A stretch of DNA of 64,000 nt, taken from Odontocerum albicorne (Eukaryota > Arthropoda > Insecta > Trichoptera > Odontoceridae). The stretch covers positions 26,769,734 to 26,833,733 of the forward strand of contig OX463839.1 of NCBI GenBank assembly GCA_949825065.1. The letters run 5' to 3'. Every line of letters starts with the position of its first letter. Within the stretch, counting starts at the first letter, position 1. Shown here in pieces: positions 33,150-44,761 of this stretch. The notes under the pieces were generated by a model. That model was given only the letters and a program-made list of their open reading frames with translations, had not been told where the DNA came from and ran no database searches. The translations under genes were made by a program, and so were the position numbers.

Positions 33150-33304
33150 GAATATATTATCTAGCAATATTTTAAAACCAACTAGTAAGATGCATAAGTG
33201 GCCTGAAGTGAAAACTAGACTGTTAACCATTTTATAAAATTGAATCAAACCCACAATTTCAGGGTCGCAAGACAGGTGTCTAAACATTCGGCTACGGAGG
33301 TCAT
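33150..33304 (-). repeat. SINE-A copy
   Basis: Reversed head ACAGGTGTCTAAACATTCGG and CTACGGAGGTCATC with a decayed B box, and body GAAGTGAAAACTAGACTG as in other SINE-A copies. Confidence 0.5.
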
Positions 33305-34010
33305 CACTCATAACTTATCTCACACAGCTTCTTCAATCTTCTCGATACACATTTACTCGTATTTCTTTCAAAATCAAATTCACTCTAACTATAAACAATA
33401 GACGTTCTCCGTAGGCTATATTGTTATATTTTATATTGCTATGTTATATAACATTGTTATATTATATAATATGGTTATATTATATATGTTAATATAATAT
33501 GTAGATCGTACGTCCTCCTTTCTTCGAACCCGAGAGCTACATTGTTAAAGCATTAATTTGACTTTTTCATGCCTTTTTTTAGCCGAATATATAATATTTC
33601 ACTTCGAGACTTTGTAGTGTTTGTTTATTTAATTTAAAATATACAAACTAATGTTAACCTAATTAACTTACATCAACCATTTTACATTCGAGAACCATTT
33701 GTATTTTATTTTTCACTTCAACAAGACTTAAATCAATCCTAAACAAATAAAACACATAACGGAAAGTCGAGATGTTCTCGGCTTCTTTAATACTTTTTGG
33801 CATTAAGTTAAATTATTTAAACTTTTTTTGGTATAAGTTATTTTGAATTTTTATTATTTTGGTTTTTTGAAGCAAAAAATCGTCACCACTTCGTGTGATA
33901 ATTTGGACCTTCAAATGGCACACATCACACCTTTTCGAGTATATGTTCGCAACAAAGCATTTCGTTAATTAAAAATGTAGACTAAGACATGATAATCATA
34001 AAAAGTTTTG
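33305..34010. other. AT-rich DNA, no gene
   Basis: 33420-33500 is a TTATAT-rich imperfect simple repeat. No coding region seen. Confidence 0.45.
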
Positions 34011-34135
34011 CCTTACTCATATCTAGTTGTGCTAATATAAATCGCTTTACCTTACTCATATCTAGTTGTGCTAATATAAATCGAAGCTTTACCTTACTCA
34101 TATCTAGTTGTGCTAATATAAATCGAAGCTTTACT
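34011..34135. repeat. Three-copy tandem repeat (39-43 bp)
   Basis: CCTTACTCATATCTAGTTGT starts at 34011, 34050 and 34092, each followed by GCTAATATAAATCG. Units differ only by a short GAA insertion at the junction. Confidence 0.85.
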
Positions 34136-34954
34136 AAAAGTTTACTCACAAGTCAGGGTTGAAAATTTGTATTTTTTAAGGCTAATCCATCAGAATGCTT
34201 TAACTGGTTTTAAGATTACAAATGTAAATAGATCATTCTATATTTTGCGAAGCATCGACACATGGGCCACAAGAAAATTTACTGTGATAAATCACAATAA
34301 TTATTTCTTTTAAGTCAGCAACAAGGAATGAATTATTATTACTGCAAAAAAATTAATAGAATCATCAAACTCTGTGACAAAAAAAAAATTCACGATATTT
34401 TACATTTTATATATTGGCGCACGATATTTTACAACGCATTTGTAACTGAATCTGAAGATTAAGTTGCCTTTAGTTAATTATCGTTTTAAAGTGGATATTT
34501 GTCGTTACATTAAATTAAATTCCATTTTGTCTGCTTTTTATCCAGTATCACAATCCATTTTATGTCATTTCGATAAATAAAGGTTGTTTCTTTAAGACAG
34601 TAGCTAATTTTCGCTATTTTAAGTCCATAATACAGAAACTCACTACTTCCTGATTTTTTGTTTGCTTTTTTATTGTATTATACTCTGACATAGAGTTCTC
34701 GTAACTGGTCATGTTTTTGTCATGATATAAGTAATGTCATACCATATTTATGTTAAGAACCCAGTCTTAAACATTTGAAACATTCGTAAAATTACAAAAT
34801 AAATATTTGATTGCATAAGAAGTGAAAATATCTGATTCAATCGTCAGTTGATCAACTTCATATATTATACGTGTATACTATGTATCTCTTGCTTTTGTTT
34901 TTTTTGTTTTTTTTTATTCTTTAACACTTTATTTTTAATTTATATACGAGTAGT

Positions 34955-35813
34955 CAGGGACAGCTCGTCTTTAGGGGCAACCGGGGCACTGCCCCGCACA
35001 CATTTCTTCTTATAAAAAAATAATAATTAGCTGAAATGTTTTTGAAACGTGTTTTTATTATTGGTATAATTGTAATTATTCTTAGTTTTTCGGAATATTA
35101 TTTGCACGTAATGATTTATGAATATTTGAATAAAAACGATATTAACTTATTAATGGTAAGTAGGTGTGAAATATACACGCGCACGAAGTACGAAATACGA
35201 TGCACGCATACAACTAAACTAGTTGCGGCGGGGCAGCTTTGTATCTGCCGTGGTCACGCGGTCGCTAGCTTCAGTATAGCAGTTGCTATTACGCGATCGA
35301 GTCGTATTTGGTCAGTCAGTGGAGGTAAAGAGAAAAGTTCCGTATTACCGTATACAGAAGGTCGCTTTTCGTTTGCTGCGTAAAGGTCTGTTTGGGGCAC
35401 GAGCACGCCTGCCCCGCGCTGTAATGAGCGACGTTTATTTTTTGTTTTTCATGTTCATGTATTATATTAATAAAAACGATTTCCATTTGATTTTGTGAAA
35501 AATTCATATTTTTATAATACGAGTTTTGTTTATTTAATTTTTATACGTTAATAAAAAATATTTTCATTTGATTTTGTGAAAAATACATGTTTTTTTATAA
35601 TGATAGTTTTGTTAATGTTTATATTTAAATAAAAATTATTTTTGTTTAATTTCGCAATAAAAAATTTGATAATTCTTAGTATTTTATTGGTTCGACCTCA
35701 CTGTACTAAAAATATATACAGTTCATTTTTTTTTGGAAAAAATAATGGGGGGGGGGGGGGGGACTTCAGCCTCATCATGCCCCACCGGCTTTTAAAGGCA
35801 CGAGTCGCCCCTG
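34955..35813. mobile_element. Non-autonomous hAT element
   Basis: Exact 8-bp target duplication CGAGTAGT at 34947-34954 and 35814-35821. Terminal inverted repeats: CAGGGACAGCTCGTCTTTAG on the left; from the right, reversed, CAGGGGCGACTCGTGCCTTT. No transposase. Inside, about 35465-35690 holds three degenerate units of roughly 80 bp built on CATTTGATTTTGTGAAAAAT, and a run of about 16 G lies at 35747-35762. The exact target duplication suggests a fairly recent insertion. Confidence 0.85.
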
Positions 35814-35835
35814 CGAGTAGTAATAACTTTAGACG

Positions 35836-35995
35836 AGGCGCATGGCCGCGCGGTAACGTACTGGACTTCCGTGCGGAAGGTCATCGGTTTGAACCCCGCG
35901 CTGTGTTCCTCCCCTCGAACGACACAGCCACTTTTTTCCGCCTAGTGTTCGAGGATATCAGAATACCTATTACTTCGGTCATATATATTCATTTT
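35836..35995 (+). repeat. SINE-C copy, 5' half
   Basis: GCATGGCCGCGCGGTAACG, GGTTTGAACCCCG and TTTTTTCCGCCTAGTGTTCG in the order seen at 19780-20125. Truncated after about 160 bp. It starts 15 bp beyond the hAT target duplication. Confidence 0.7.
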
Positions 35996-36064
35996 TTTAA
36001 TGTATTATTTATTTAACACGTTCATGCAAATACATCTGACGATTTATTTATTTAAAGCAATTTC

Positions 36065-36470
36065 TTCCAATGCACCAGCTTTTGTTTCATAATTATTATT
36101 GGTATCCATGACCGTGTCTTTGACAATATGAAAACAATATTTGGAAAAAAATAAGATAAATTTAAAAAAATATATAGATTATTATTGGAATGTATGGAAT
36201 TAGAGAAACAGAAAATTTTTGAAATAAATAATGCTTCTTTGGCTTATTATTAATTATCGAGGATAAAGCACATCTGGTTGAAACAGGAAGATCGTTCCAA
36301 AGTCGAGCTGAGTGAACCGCAAAAGATGATGTGTGTTGCGTCGGAATACAAAGGATTCTGCTGTTACGAAAGCAGAGGGGCAGTCCATGCTCAGAAAGAA
36401 AATTGAATTGTTCACGCTGATATTGAGGACAGCTTGAATTATCCAACACTCCAACGAGGGTTAACAGAAT
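36065..36470 (-). pseudogene. LINE-C fragment (C-terminus and 3' end)
   Basis: The minus strand encodes SRILCIPTQHTSSFAVHSAR, then LWNDLPVSTRCALSSI and KPKKHYLFQKF, a non-LTR reverse transcriptase C-terminus. Its 3' flank shares ATAATAATTATGAAACAAAA with 7630-7660. This copy retains the longest frame of the family here (95 codons) but is 5'-truncated. Confidence 0.65.
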
Positions 36471-36474
36471 GTGG

Positions 36475-37525
36475 AGATTTATTTACCGTCTTATTTTAAG
36501 TAATTAGGGTCTGGCACGGTATTCAGATATATGGCCGTATTTTTTTGATTAAAAATAAACTAAATAAAAACATTTTGGAGCCTCCCCAATCTATCTAACC
36601 ACTCACCTATCGTCGAATAAACAAATATCCTCATACTCAATTAACGGGAAAATGATACTTTGAGCCAGTAAGATTTTGTTTTGGTTAGGGAGAAAAATGC
36701 GTAATCTGTTGAGAGAATGGAGATTTATGAATATTTTTTCCAAGGAATTTAATAGGAGATATTATTGCGTCAACTCAAAATTTACTGACAAGGGTTCCCA
36801 GATTCTTAACATATAATATGTTTTTTTAAATCATATAAAACGCTTAATTATGAATTGAAAATTCCATTGATCGGTGACAGATGTATTTGCTACTTAAAAT
36901 ATATCAAAAGTACAAATAAACTATTGTTTCTTGATTAGTCAGCTAGATTTATCACAATAACTCATATATTTTAACGAACGATAAGTGATGCAAGATTTTT
37001 GAACGAAAGAAAGCATACACGAGAAGAGTCTGTTATAAATTATTATTTTATTAATGTTATGAGCCACTGAGATGAAATTATCAGGGGTAAGATTTTTATC
37101 CATTCTATCGAAAAAGGTTAGTACCTACTCACATCTATTACAGTTATTTTTATGTTTTTTTTTTCATTAAAACTCTAGTTTAAAATTGTTGAAATTTTAA
37201 TCTGTATAAATATTTGCTAATTAGTTGTAATTAATATCAATTAACCGCTGATGAATATTCCAGTACAAGATTCAAGGTTTTTTCAAAATAAATCAAAATT
37301 TTCACCAATTTTGCAGATGCAAATATATGAAAAACGACCAATATTTGAGTTTTTTCATCAAATTCCATGAGAACTAATAAAAAATAACAAATATCCCAAT
37401 ATTCAAAGAAATAAAAATATACGTCTATGTGTATAACAAAAAAATTAGGATGAAAAATCATTTTGAGAAATGTATCTCATACTTTTTTCATTATTTTTCC
37501 ACAGTTTTGATATATCACCTCTAGA
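36475..37525. other. AT-rich DNA, no gene
   Basis: A 74-codon minus-strand frame at 37237-37461 is F/Y/I-rich with no domain. No repeats identified. Confidence 0.45.
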
Positions 37526-37529
37526 AAGT

Positions 37530-37660
37530 TCTTTCTAGATTCGTGCCGAGTAAACCGCAAATGGAGAACAAGATGTGATGTAGTCGTATGGTCATATAGT
37601 GTTCCTCTGGAGTTTCGGAAGATTGAAAACAAGAAACACTCGAAAAAATGTATAAATGAT
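37530..37660 (-). pseudogene. Possible LINE-C remnant
   Basis: TCGTGCCGAGTAAACCGCAAA parallels TCGAGCTGAGTGAACCGCAAA at 36302-36322, with similar flanking words. Frames are broken; low certainty. Confidence 0.3.
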
Positions 37661-38754
37661 AAAAATAATATCGGTTTTCACTGATGGCGATGATTAATGG
37701 TGTTATGCACTAGAACTCTTAATAATGATTTTTGTCATGTTTCATAATCTATCAAACAACTTGATACTTGAACTACATACTCGTACTTTAGTCCCCACAT
37801 TTCACCAGATTGTTGAGAGCATAATGATAATGGCAGCAAGTCTCAACAACACTATACTCGTAATATTTTAATTCCCCATTGTAACATTTGCATGACGTAA
37901 CCTGAAGTGAAACGTTGATGCTCCCGAGTAGGTCTAATTAACCATGCCAAAATTAAGTGAAATTAAACGAACCGTACAATTTTGCAATCGTATGAATAAT
38001 CTCGCTTTTCAAGTTCCGAGTCGCTGATTTAGATATATGGACATTGAAATATCTCAAGTTTTTTAGTAGTGCGTTTATTTTATTGTTCTATGTTTTTAAA
38101 TTTAAAAACCGTTTCCAATTTATTCAAGTTCCTTTGTTATTTAATTACCATCGTCATCATTATACACATACTATACATTATAATATCCACATCGAAACTA
38201 CTTTTCTGACACAGTACTAATCACTTTGACTTCTGGTATCCAACTGATATCCTGTTAGAATAAAGAGCATTTCTTACGCATCAATCCATTGCAGTCTTGA
38301 GTGTTCTTCATCAGCAGTCCTTGACTTATCAGTAAACTGAACAATGTTACCCTTCCCCGATGATATTAGACGACTCAACAATTCAATGAATTAAAGCAGT
38401 AAAGAATACCACTCTGTCAAGACGTGAACGTGAGGTAATTATTACCTTCTTAAGCCATCCACTCGCTTAAGGTGTAGATATATTTGCCTAACTAAAGTCT
38501 TACTTTTTCTTAAATCAATCCAAGAAGCATGTTACTATATATGGATGTTACAATAGAATAAATGTTAAATACGATTCATATTGTGTTAGAAAGTACAATC
38601 ACAGTACAATATCAAATAAAAGTTATATGGTTAAATATAATAAACCGGAGACAAGCACACATATTTTCAATTATATTAAACGTCCTTAACTGTCTCGCCA
38701 CCTCCTCATACATCTTCAAAATGTTGCGCATTAGTCTGATCACGAACTTACTCC
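37661..38754. other. AT-rich DNA, no gene
   Basis: No supported gene or repeat. Confidence 0.4.
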
Positions 38755-38900
38755 ATTCAATCAGAAATGGCCTAGTAGCATTTGCAGTTCACCGCTCTTC
38801 ATTTATACCGCCGTTCTTTACTGTCCATGCCACCAGACTCCGAAACCAGTTGTCCTTACTTTTTTGTGACATATCAAAAAAAAAACATAACTGAAGAAAA
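38755..38900 (+). pseudogene. Non-LTR retrotransposon C-terminal scrap
   Basis: Reads SFIPPFFTVHATRLRNQL then a frame change, similar to the VHA-RLWN-LP pattern of LINE C-termini at 36065-36470 and 51230-51460. Confidence 0.4.
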
Positions 38901-39251
38901 TTTTTCTGGTATTTCATACAGTCCTGATATTCCGGAATCAATTTCTGTAGATCCCCTAAAGCACTTTTAATATTTATTTTTAACAATATAGCAATAACTG
39001 TCACATACTATAAATGTATTAATAATAATGAAAGAACAATTTATATGACTCGGAATTCGAACCTTCTATTATTGATGTTTTATTCATTCGATTTCAGGAA
39101 AAAAAAATTGTAAATTTATGCCGCATTAGTTGAATGACAAATGAATACTATCTCAAAATATTACAATAGCACTGAAGAAGTCAAGTTAATCTCTACCTTT
39201 GTATATTGCCTCTACTCATATAAGAACCACAAACTGGACAGCGTTTCTCTT

Positions 39252-39500
39252 TAATTGTGCAACTTCCAATACTCAGGTACTTGGCCATATTATCAGAGGG
39301 GAAGATACACTGGAGATGCTGGTGATCGAAGTGAAAATAGAAGAGTCCTGTGGCGGTCGCCCACTCGAAATACTGTGGGCGTTCATACATACGGTCAATG
39401 ACCGATGAGATGACCTTCGCACTCCTCGACAATCTAAATAGGTAAGTCCGAAGTTCACCCGCCGGCCATTCAACCCATAGCCGAGCGGACCGCATTCCAT
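39252..39500 (+). pseudogene. LINE-B fragment
   Basis: Translates to VLGHIIRGEDTLEMLVIEVK, IEESCGGRP and FIHTVNDR, the C-terminal 'LGHI-R-ED-LE-L...G-IEG-RGRGR' pattern of an insect non-LTR retrotransposon. One Arg/Gly repeat is altered and stops follow. Related copies: 39750-39990, 43238-43460 and 49615-49890. Confidence 0.6.
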
Positions 39501-39749
39501 ACTAGAGAGAGAACGCACCACGCTTGTCTCGCTAGTTCCGTATTTGAATGATACCTACATACAACAATTAATCGTTTTGCATTCACAGAAACGAGACGTA
39601 GGCATATCGCGAGCGCATTCTCGCGCACATTCTAAAAAGACATAAATACCTACGTTACTAATAAAATTGGACTCTCTTTCCGCATTGCGATCTAACGTGT
39701 TTTATTATTTATCAACAAATCATCACCATCTCTTCCCTAAAGGACATAG

Positions 39750-39990
39750 CTCCTAAAGTCCCGATCACGAGGCAGATCACCAACGCGATAAACAGACCTT
39801 GTAAGAAATATACCCAACCGCTCACTTCAAGTGTAGTAGAAATAATATTTTCCGTAAAAAATGAAGACGTAACTTTCTGTCTGTAGTGCGGTCAATTCGT
39901 TCACAAGATCCAATAATCACAATCACATCTAACAGTCCGTACTTCTCTGTAGAGAACATAGCAAATAAGAGGCACATATGTTATAGCCTC
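39750..39990 (+). pseudogene. LINE-B fragment, adjacent second piece
   Basis: CGATCACGAGGCAGATCACC and AACAGACCT, AGTAGAAAT, CGGTCAATTCGTTCACAAG match 49690-49840 in order. It may be a separate insertion or the distal part of the piece at 39252, separated by about 250 bp of unrelated sequence. Confidence 0.5.
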
Positions 39991-40059
39991 AAGATTTCAA
40001 ATTTTTCAATAATAATTTTAAAATGCTTTCATTGGAAAAAACTTTATTATGTCAAAAAA

Positions 40060-40190
40060 GGGTTCCAGTCTGGTGTTCAATTGAGGCTTGTTTGACACCT
40101 TTCTGGTTGGTCGGAAAAGATTACCACATGGCAATAAACCTGCCAGGCTGTACTGTATACAATGAAACTGTAATAAAAAAATACAACACA
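40060..40190 (+). repeat. SINE-A 3' body
   Basis: TCTGGTTGGTCGGAAAAGAT, TACCACATGGCAATAAACC, GCCAGGCTGTACTGTATACA and ATGAAACTGTAATAAA form the typical 3' part; the head is missing. Confidence 0.6.
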
Positions 40191-42025
40191 TTTAAAGTTT
40201 TTCACTTGCACATAGGCTGTGTAAAGAAAATCTTTAAGTGACGTGATGATATAAACGCGTAATGTAATATGTGTATCAAAACGTGCAGAAAATATATAAA
40301 TAGTTTTGAGGGTTTCAGAGAAGACAAAATGAAGTGTTCTGGTGTTATGGAGAAAGTCTAGAAAGTATTTATTACGAGAAAACTTTTGCTTAGTCATCCA
40401 ACAGTGCAAAATGGCCTTAAAATTATGTAGAGAAGTAAGTGCTTTATGCCTTTTCAATTAAACTCTTTAAACGTCTGTCATTGTCCAGATATCAAATGAA
40501 GTTCAAAGCACACATATGCACATACTATTTCACATTTCTTCGTACACAATTCATGTTGCATTTGATTACTATTTCCTTTCTCGTATTCATCGTTCAACCA
40601 AGATGTGAATGAAATTTCTTTGCATTAATCTTTTAAATTATATATTAGAGTATTTAATAACAAATTTCTTTGTTATTCCATTAATAACATTTATCCCGGC
40701 GACACGTGTTTCTAACTCTTATCTCGAGACTCCCTTTAAGCGGATTCATTCCCGTTTGTTACGGTATAATTTGGTCATTTATTTCTATTTTATTTTTCCT
40801 CGTTGCTTTTAACTTAGACGTAGATAAAATCATAAGTAAAATTTAAGCAGTAATTAATTACCAAAGAATGCAAAATAGTCCATCTCTTATTAAAACATTA
40901 CCTTTGGGTCAGTAGACCACACACACTTCCAATGAAACATGACACCAATTTAACCTAATATTCTTATACAATATAAGTAAGATAATTAACAAAATTAGAT
41001 ATTTGAACATAATTATATAATAATATATGACAGACATTGTAATAATTAAGATATGTACTTATTTCATAAAATATAAAATCACATATGCAAATAACAATAT
41101 GTGATTTTATATTTTATGAAATAACAATACTGTTGAACTTTGCATTAATTTAAAGCATTTTCTAATTCATTTTACTTCGAATTTCAGCATAGGTCCTCCA
41201 AATAATTATCAGACATTTTTTCTTTTTTTTACCAATATAATATTAATCAACATCTTACCAAATGTTTGAATTCATAGAAAACAAATAAATTCGAATTGTG
41301 GATTCAATGGTTTATATTATAATTTCATTGATACCACCAATAAGGCCTTCGAAAATTTAAACAACTTGATAAAGATGTTTGATAATGAAATTACGAATAC
41401 CTATAACGACACCAAAAAAAAAATATTCTTACTTACAAATGGCCAATTTTTTTAACAATATTCAAACCTCTACCCTTGAAAGAAAATATAATTTTTTTAT
41501 ATTATTTTTAATATGTGTTGCAAGCGCCTCAACATGTGTATTGTGAAATTTAAGAAGGAACACCCTGAAACGTGGAAAACTCAAAAATAAAAATTATAGG
41601 GATTAATATTGTTTTCAAGTATGATCATCCATTTAAATCTTTTCAGATATTTTAACCCTGCTTAAATACCCTTCCTTGTAATGTATGTATCTATTTCGAT
41701 TGCGTAAATTACAAATCTAAATAAAATTTACAGCCTTTTTTACTTCACCAATAGTCGAAACGCGGTGTTGAACACACTAGATTACATATTTTGTTAAGGT
41801 CATCCAAATCAATATGAATACAAATGTGTTACTCTATCAAACTGGATTTTTTGGACGCAATCAAATTCAAAGCAACTTTTTTAAAGCGGTAAATATGTGA
41901 TGCAATAAAAATATTCTGTATCAAATTATTAATCTCGCCATAAAACAGTTAGTCAACTGGATACGTTTTTTCTGATCACATTATTCAAGTCTGCCTGCGC
42001 GGCCACTTTTGGAATCAAATCGTCA
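40191..42025. other. AT-rich DNA, no gene
   Basis: Apart from the hairpin at 41059-41124 nothing is supported. Frames at 40077-40457 (minus) and 40609-40812 (plus) have no recognisable domain. Confidence 0.45.
41059..41124. repeat. Perfect 28-bp hairpin
   Basis: Positions 41059-41086 (TTATTTCATAAAATATAAAA and 8 more bases) are the exact reverse complement of 41097-41124, with a 10-nt loop. This is the longest perfect short-loop palindrome I saw outside the foldback elements. Confidence 0.8.
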
Positions 42026-43201
42026 TCTACTATATATAAATAAAAATGTAAATGTTCGTATATTAAAAATCTCTAATCTCCAAAAGTTCTTCACGGATTG
42101 CTTTGAAATTTTGACAGTTTCATTTTGATTTCGAATATTAAATATTAAATTATTAAATATTAAATAATTAAATAATAAATATTAAATAATAAATATAAAA
42201 AGTATATAAAACAGACGAAATAATGGGAGAGCCCCTGTTGAACGTGACGGCAACATACGCAATATAGATTTCGATTTATTTTCATTTTGATTTCAAATAT
42301 TAAATATTAAATGTCTATATAAATAAAAATGTAAATGTTCGTTAATAGAAAATCTCTAATCTCCGAAAGTTCTTCACCGATTGCTTTGAAATTTTAACAA
42401 AAGGTTGCATTCATATACAAGCATGTTTATATATATATTTTTTTTTTATATACAGCTGTATATAAAAAAGTATATAAAACAGAAGAAATAATGGGAGCGC
42501 CCCCTGCAGCGACACACGCAAACTAAACAATTCTCATTGACAGTTATGCCACATTTCATTTTCGACGTTTCGGATTCTTTCATTTAGTTTTTTAACTGTT
42601 TTTTTTATTTTTCTTAAATATTAAATAATTAAATATTAAATAATAAATATTAAATTTTCAAATATGTGTATTGAAAAAAAGCGCCATCTGTTTGGACGTA
42701 AAAGCAACACACGATATACTAAATTTTTATCCGCCATAGTTATATCGTAAATGCGTTAAAATTTACCTGTATCGATTGATTTGCGTTTGAAGTGAAATAT
42801 TTCGTTAATATTTTTTTGTTTTTTCTTTGTTTTTTAGTTCGTGTATTTTCTTTTTTTAATGTTTCGCAATTTTATATGTTTTTGTTATAACTTTCATTCT
42901 TCTTTTTCAGTGCAATCGATCTGCTTTAGTTCATCAAAATGCCGAGGAAGCAGCAGAGGGACGTGCAGCCAGACTTGAGGATGCACGGTTGCGAGCACGG
43001 CGATCGCGTTCTGCAGCTTCAGATCTGCTTCGTTCTCAACAGAATGAACGCGACAGGCTGATAGTGGCTGAAAGACGTCAAAAATATTGTATACCCACAA
43101 GCATTGTGAAATTAAACATATTAGAAACGTGTGCTTTCTCTTTTCTTTATTTTCAATTTAACCAGACTGAACCACAGCAACGCGTGGCTGGGTACAGCTA
43201 G
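42026..43201 (+). mobile_element. Non-autonomous Helitron, copy 2
   Basis: Starts TCTACTATATATAAATAAAA (42026, after A) and ends GTGGCTGGGTACAGCTAG (43201, before T), with a subterminal CCACAGCAACGCGTGG hairpin. A second 5'-end copy, TCTATATAAATAAAAATG, begins at 42312, so either a younger Helitron of about 890 bp sits behind a truncated one or the family has a duplicated 5' end; the minus-strand copy at 4196-5653 also shows the internal motif. Contains TTAAATA repeats and a palindrome TTTTTTATATACAG/CTGTATATAAAAAA near 42446-42473. Confidence 0.8.
42910..43089 (+). pseudogene. Arg/Glu/Ala-rich coding remnant inside the Helitron
   Basis: After TTTTTCAG, which looks like a splice acceptor, the plus strand reads CNRSALVHQNAEEAAEGRAA, RLEDARLRARRSRSAASDLL and RSQQNERDRLIVAERRQKYC without a stop. 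Repetitive R/E-rich segments of this kind occur near the N-terminus of insect Helitron Rep-helicase proteins, so this may be the last trace of the autonomous parent's first coding exon. The same region exists, antisense, at 4320-4500 in the other copy. Confidence 0.4.
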
Positions 43202-43237
43202 TCAAAAATAAAAAATCTTTTGAAATAATAAAATATA

Positions 43238-43460
43238 AATTTAATAGAATGCTTCGGATATGTCGCTAGAAGAGATGACGAGAGTTTGGAGAAACTGGTA
43301 GTTACTGGAAGTGTAGAGGGACGGCGAGCAAGAGGTTGATCTCCAGGAAAGAGGATAGACCAACTCAAAGAGATGACTAGTTCATCGATGAGTGCTGCAC
43401 TCAACATGGCTCAGAAATAAGAGGAGTTGAGACGAATCCGCTAAGTTCTCAATACACCAG
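43238..43460 (+). pseudogene. LINE-B-like fragment
   Basis: Reads FGYVARRDDESLEKLVVTGS, VEGRRARG, stop, KRIDQLKEMTSSSMSAALNM and AQK. This is the GHV-RR-ED-LEKL--G-VEGRR-RG...W-DQI pattern of non-LTR C-termini. It starts about 36 bp beyond the Helitron end. Confidence 0.6.
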
Positions 43461-44240
43461 GGAACCACGATGGTTTGAAGACAATGAAGGTCTTAAAGAT
43501 AAACAATCTAATTCTTAAGGGCTCTCAATGTTTTTCTTGTGAATCATGATATTTATAATTAATATGCGTATTTTTAGAGGCAATGTAACCATTAAAAGTA
43601 CTCAAAATATTATTAATTTAAGAAACTGAAAAATATAATACGAGATGACAAACGTTTTTTTTAAATTCACGAAATTAAAATTTCAGAAGTATAGAATAAC
43701 ATCGAATATATGACTTTTCTAGCGCTGTTTCGCTTTGATGTTGATTATATAAAAGGTAAATAAGCACCACTAAAAATAAGGTGGAATGATGACTTGAAAT
43801 GTACATTTAAAACAATGATACTAATAATGAAAAATGTTTACTTTTCAGCATACTATTTGCACTGGTGCTTTATTATTTTCCAATTAATGTTTCGGTAAAT
43901 ATTGAGATAATAAAATAGGATGATAAATTGTGGAACTGATTAAGAAAAAAAAAAATAAAATTTTTCCGTGCGTCTTGTTTGTCTATTTTCCTAGTATTTT
44001 TTCGAATATACTCGTGTATAATAAGATTTTTCAATTATTCTACGCTGTGTCAAGTTTTGTATGATCACTGGATATTTAACTTTTCTTAATTATCAATTCC
44101 ATGATAGAGAGCTATTATAACTGTGTCGACTGACTGATTGCATTCAACGCTTATGAGTGGAATGACAAACTGCCAAGTCCATATTGAAATTTAAAGAGGA
44201 AGTACAATATAATTTGCCGCATGCCTCGTACGAGTACATT
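43461..44240. other. AT-rich DNA, no gene
   Basis: No supported feature. Confidence 0.45.
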
Positions 44241-44255
44241 CTTCCTCCTTCCTCG

Positions 44256-44333
44256 TTATGGAGTCCACGGTCCGTATCCGGCCAGCACCAGCACCAGCAC
44301 AGCGAGAACTCCGTTTATTGTGAAGCGTGACAT
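44256..44333 (-). other. 25-codon ORF resembling a signal peptide
   Basis: Starts MSRFTING, continues VLAVLVLVLA (hydrophobic core) and GYGPWTP, then TAA. N-region charge, core length and small residues at the end fit a secretory signal peptide, as in the first exon of a neuropeptide, cuticle or immune-peptide gene. A TATAAAA lies 51 nt upstream of the ATG (44390-44384, minus strand), which would leave a short leader. Against it: the core is encoded by a CTGGTG-type repeat, so hydrophobicity may be accidental; the splice donor candidates are poor; and nothing downstream is recognisable. Confidence 0.2.
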
Positions 44334-44383
44334 TACCTTTTTGGATGCCTGCTTTGTCAGATAAATGGAGTACGTAGGAAGTT

Positions 44384-44390
44384 TTTTATA
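44384..44390 (-). promoter_or_regulatory. Possible TATA box for the small ORF
   Basis: TATAAAA on the minus strand at a plausible distance from the ATG at 44333. In AT-rich DNA such a match is common, so this only matters if the ORF proves real. Confidence 0.15.
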
Positions 44391-44569
44391 TTATGATTTT
44401 TTTCATATATTTATCAAATAAAAATGTATAGGCTGGCTCTGTAGTGTAGGATATCTTGAAAACAATATGATTACTTCATTGTGAATTTTTAGAATCAACT
44501 TTCTTTGGATCAAATGACCGCTACATGCAAAATCATCCAATCAACATTTATTTATTTAACACTTCATGA

Positions 44570-44640
44570 CATAAAAATCTTGCAAGCTTATTGCTAGGTG
44601 GCAATCTCTTCCGACAAACCAGACAAAACGTAAATTAAGG
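44570..44640 (-). repeat. SINE-A 3' fragment
   Basis: GCTAGGTGGCAATCTCTTCC and GACAAACCAGAC are the reversed 3' body words of SINE-A. Confidence 0.45.
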
Positions 44641-44761
44641 AAGTTACATGGTTCAAAAAATATTCGAATTATTATTAATTTGTAAAAGATTCATAAAGTA
44701 CAACAAACCCATTTTTAAATAGAAATAAATAAAACTCACTTTTTCCGTTTGACTGTTTTAG

